Assembly (NCBI RefSeq): GCF_033949425.1
Contig: NZ_JAXAVX010000002.1
Location: forward strand, 186,001 to 250,000
DNA length: 64,000 bases
Direction: 5' to 3'
From: Patulibacter brassicae
Lineage (GTDB): Bacteria; Actinomycetota; Thermoleophilia; Solirubrobacterales; Solirubrobacteraceae
The notes beneath the pieces are model-generated. The model had not been told where the DNA came from. It made no database searches and worked only from the letters and a program-made list of their open reading frames with translations. Each line of letters starts with the position of its first letter. The stretch's first letter is position 1. This document shows positions 63,264 through 64,000 of this stretch, in pieces. Made by a program: the position numbers and the translations under genes.

Positions 63264-63809
63264 ATGGCGCTCAAGTCCAAGACCAAGAAGCTGGCCAAGA
63301 AGCAGGCCAAGGCCCAGGCGAAGAGCCAGGCCAAGAGGGCTCGCAAGCAGGCCAAGAAGGCCGCCGGGACCCTCGCTGCGCGCGAGGACCAGGTGCGCGA
63401 CCTGCTCGAGAACGAGGACCTCCGCGAGGACCTCCGGCAGCTCGCCGATGCGGCGCGCAACGCGTACTCGCGCGTGGCCGGCAACCCGCAGGCGCTCCTG
63501 CGCGACAAGAAGGTCCACAGCGACCTGCGCACCGCGTCGGACGCGCTGCTGGACGCGAAGGCGAACCTCACGGGCAAGAAGCAGAAGAAGGCGAAGAAGC
63601 GCGGCGGCTTCGGCCTCCTCGTCGTCGCCCTCGGCGGCGCGGTCGCGGCGGTCGTCGCGGTGCCGTCGCTGCGCTCGAAGGCCCTCGATGTCGTCTTCGG
63701 GCCGGAGGAGGAGCTCGACTACACCGTCGGGACGCCCTCCGCGGCCGCCCCGGCGTCGCCGAACGGCTCCTCGCAGGCCGCTGCCGCGGCCGCCGCGCAG
63801 GACGCCTGA
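63264..63809 (+). CDS. Lys/Ala-rich single-span membrane protein, 181 aa
   Basis: Residues 1-36 are a strongly basic Lys-Ala-Gln repeat (KKxAKxQAKxQAK) resembling histone-H1-like tails. An acidic helical segment follows (DLLENEDLREDLRQLADAAR, about 46-66), then a second basic patch (GKKQKKAKKRGG), one membrane helix (about 113-132, GLLVVALGGAVAAVVAVP) and an Ala/Ser-rich tail. I do not recognise the family. The arrangement suggests a membrane-tethered protein contacting nucleic acid or acidic polymer. Good ribosome site before ATG 63264; two terminators follow. Confidence 0.75.
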   Translation: MALKSKTKKLAKKQAKAQAKSQAKRARKQAKKAAGTLAAREDQVRDLLENEDLREDLRQLADAARNAYSRVAGNPQALLRDKKVHSDLRTASDALLDAKANLTGKKQKKAKKRGGFGLLVVALGGAVAAVVAVPSLRSKALDVVFGPEEELDYTVGTPSAAAPASPNGSSQAAAAAAAQDA

Positions 63810-63814
63810 TCCTC

Positions 63815-63835
63815 GACGGCCGCGACGCGGCCGTC
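63815..63835. terminator. hairpin after the Lys/Ala-rich gene
   Basis: GACGGCCGC-GAC-GCGGCCGTC is a perfect 9-bp stem, six bases after the stop codon. Confidence 0.7.
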
Positions 63836-63855
63836 CCTCGCGCTCCGGCGCCCAC

Positions 63856-63882
63856 GGGCCACCCGCCACCGGCGGGTGGCCC
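63856..63882. terminator. second hairpin terminator
   Basis: GGGCCACCCGCC-ACC-GGCGGGTGGCCC is a perfect 12-bp stem with a 3-base loop, followed by GTCTCGTT. It is the stronger of two consecutive terminators insulating the next gene. Confidence 0.8.
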
Positions 63883-63920
63883 GTCTCGTTGGGGCACGTG
63901 GCGCGTCGCCGCCCTCCGGG

Positions 63921-63936
63921 CTGGCCAGCCAGCCAG
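63921..63936. promoter_or_regulatory. second copy of the fad operator palindrome
   Basis: CTGGC-CAGCCA-GCCAG is the reverse complement of the fadA operator over 14 of 16 bases. It abuts the TAGGCT -10 box at 63937-63942 of the gene starting at 63950, a position suited to repression or autoregulation. Confidence 0.75.
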
Positions 63937-63949
63937 TAGGCTGGTCGGC

Positions 63950-64000
63950 GTGGCGAGCGACGATGCGACCAGGGTGCTGGCGACCGACAAGGCGATGCGG
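63950..64000 (+). CDS. 5' end of a probable transcriptional regulator (TetR-like?)
   Basis: GTG at 63950 lies seven bases after TAGGCT, so the gene is leaderless. Only 17 codons are visible (MASDDATRVLATDKAMR). That length resembles the tail preceding a TetR helix-turn-helix, but the sequence alone does not prove it. The shared palindrome with fadA suggests an autoregulated fatty-acid-degradation repressor. Confidence 0.45.
   Translation, partial: MASDDATRVLATDKAMR

Overview
The window is 64 kb of a very GC-rich actinobacterial chromosome. Gene density is high, there are no insertion sequences or CRISPR arrays, and many mRNAs look leaderless: a TANNNT -10 box ends only 6 to 11 bases before the start codon in about 16 genes. 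The order SRP RNA, dnaX, ybaB, recR, aspartate kinase, aspartate-semialdehyde dehydrogenase is the ancestral Actinobacteria arrangement. Together with the paired succinate dehydrogenases and the gene content, it points to a Thermoleophilia/Solirubrobacterales-type organism (Patulibacter- or Conexibacter-like). That placement is inference.

Layout. 1-1.0 kb: a three-gene cassette of unknown function just downstream of a tRNA-Val(CAC). 1.4-9.4 kb: SRP RNA, a membrane glycosyltransferase-like protein, a UPF0502 protein, an orphan AbiEi/DUF559 protein, then dnaX-ybaB-recR. 9.4-15.7 kb: a beta-lactamase-fold hydrolase, aspartate kinase, an HSL-type esterase divergent from ohrR, asd and def. 15.7-25 kb: a minus-strand operon encoding an SGNH lipoprotein, a cellulose-synthase-like GT2, a BcsB-like protein and an acyltransferase-3 fused to a cysteine-less peroxiredoxin-like domain. 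This looks like an acylated exopolysaccharide secretion system. It is followed by a 38-bp x 5 tandem repeat, and a second SGNH paralogue lies nearby. 25-31 kb: a four-gene, ATGA-coupled secreted phosphatase operon (PhoD, PhoD, unknown, PhoX). 31-42 kb: a quinone oxidoreductase, a lactate 2-monooxygenase-like enzyme, a histidine kinase/response regulator pair, a PhnD-like protein, a DUF1800-DUF1501 pair and a secreted beta-helix protein.

42-52.5 kb is respiratory and TCA metabolism. Two succinate dehydrogenase/fumarate reductase operons of different architecture diverge from a 576-bp spacer: SdhA-SdhB-CCG protein to the left, and SdhC(b558)-SdhA-SdhB to the right. They are followed by a CBS-fused M50 protease and malate dehydrogenase. 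52.5-55.3 kb holds small regulators, an SRPBCC protein, an 80-bp duplicated repeat and a Cys-rich small protein. 55.4-59 kb is a beta-oxidation operon, fadA-fadB. Its promoter carries the palindrome TTGGCTGGCTGGCCAA, and the same 14-bp core recurs in the promoter of the partial gene at the right edge, which is therefore a candidate fad regulator. 59-64 kb: an MBL-fold hydrolase, an hsp20-lon proteostasis operon, and a Lys/Ala-rich membrane protein.

The most interesting system-level candidates are the SGNH/GT2/BcsB/AT3-redoxin operon, the divergent SQR pair, the secreted phosphatase operon with its unknown third gene, the shared fad operator, and the OhrR operator placed in front of an esterase instead of ohr.
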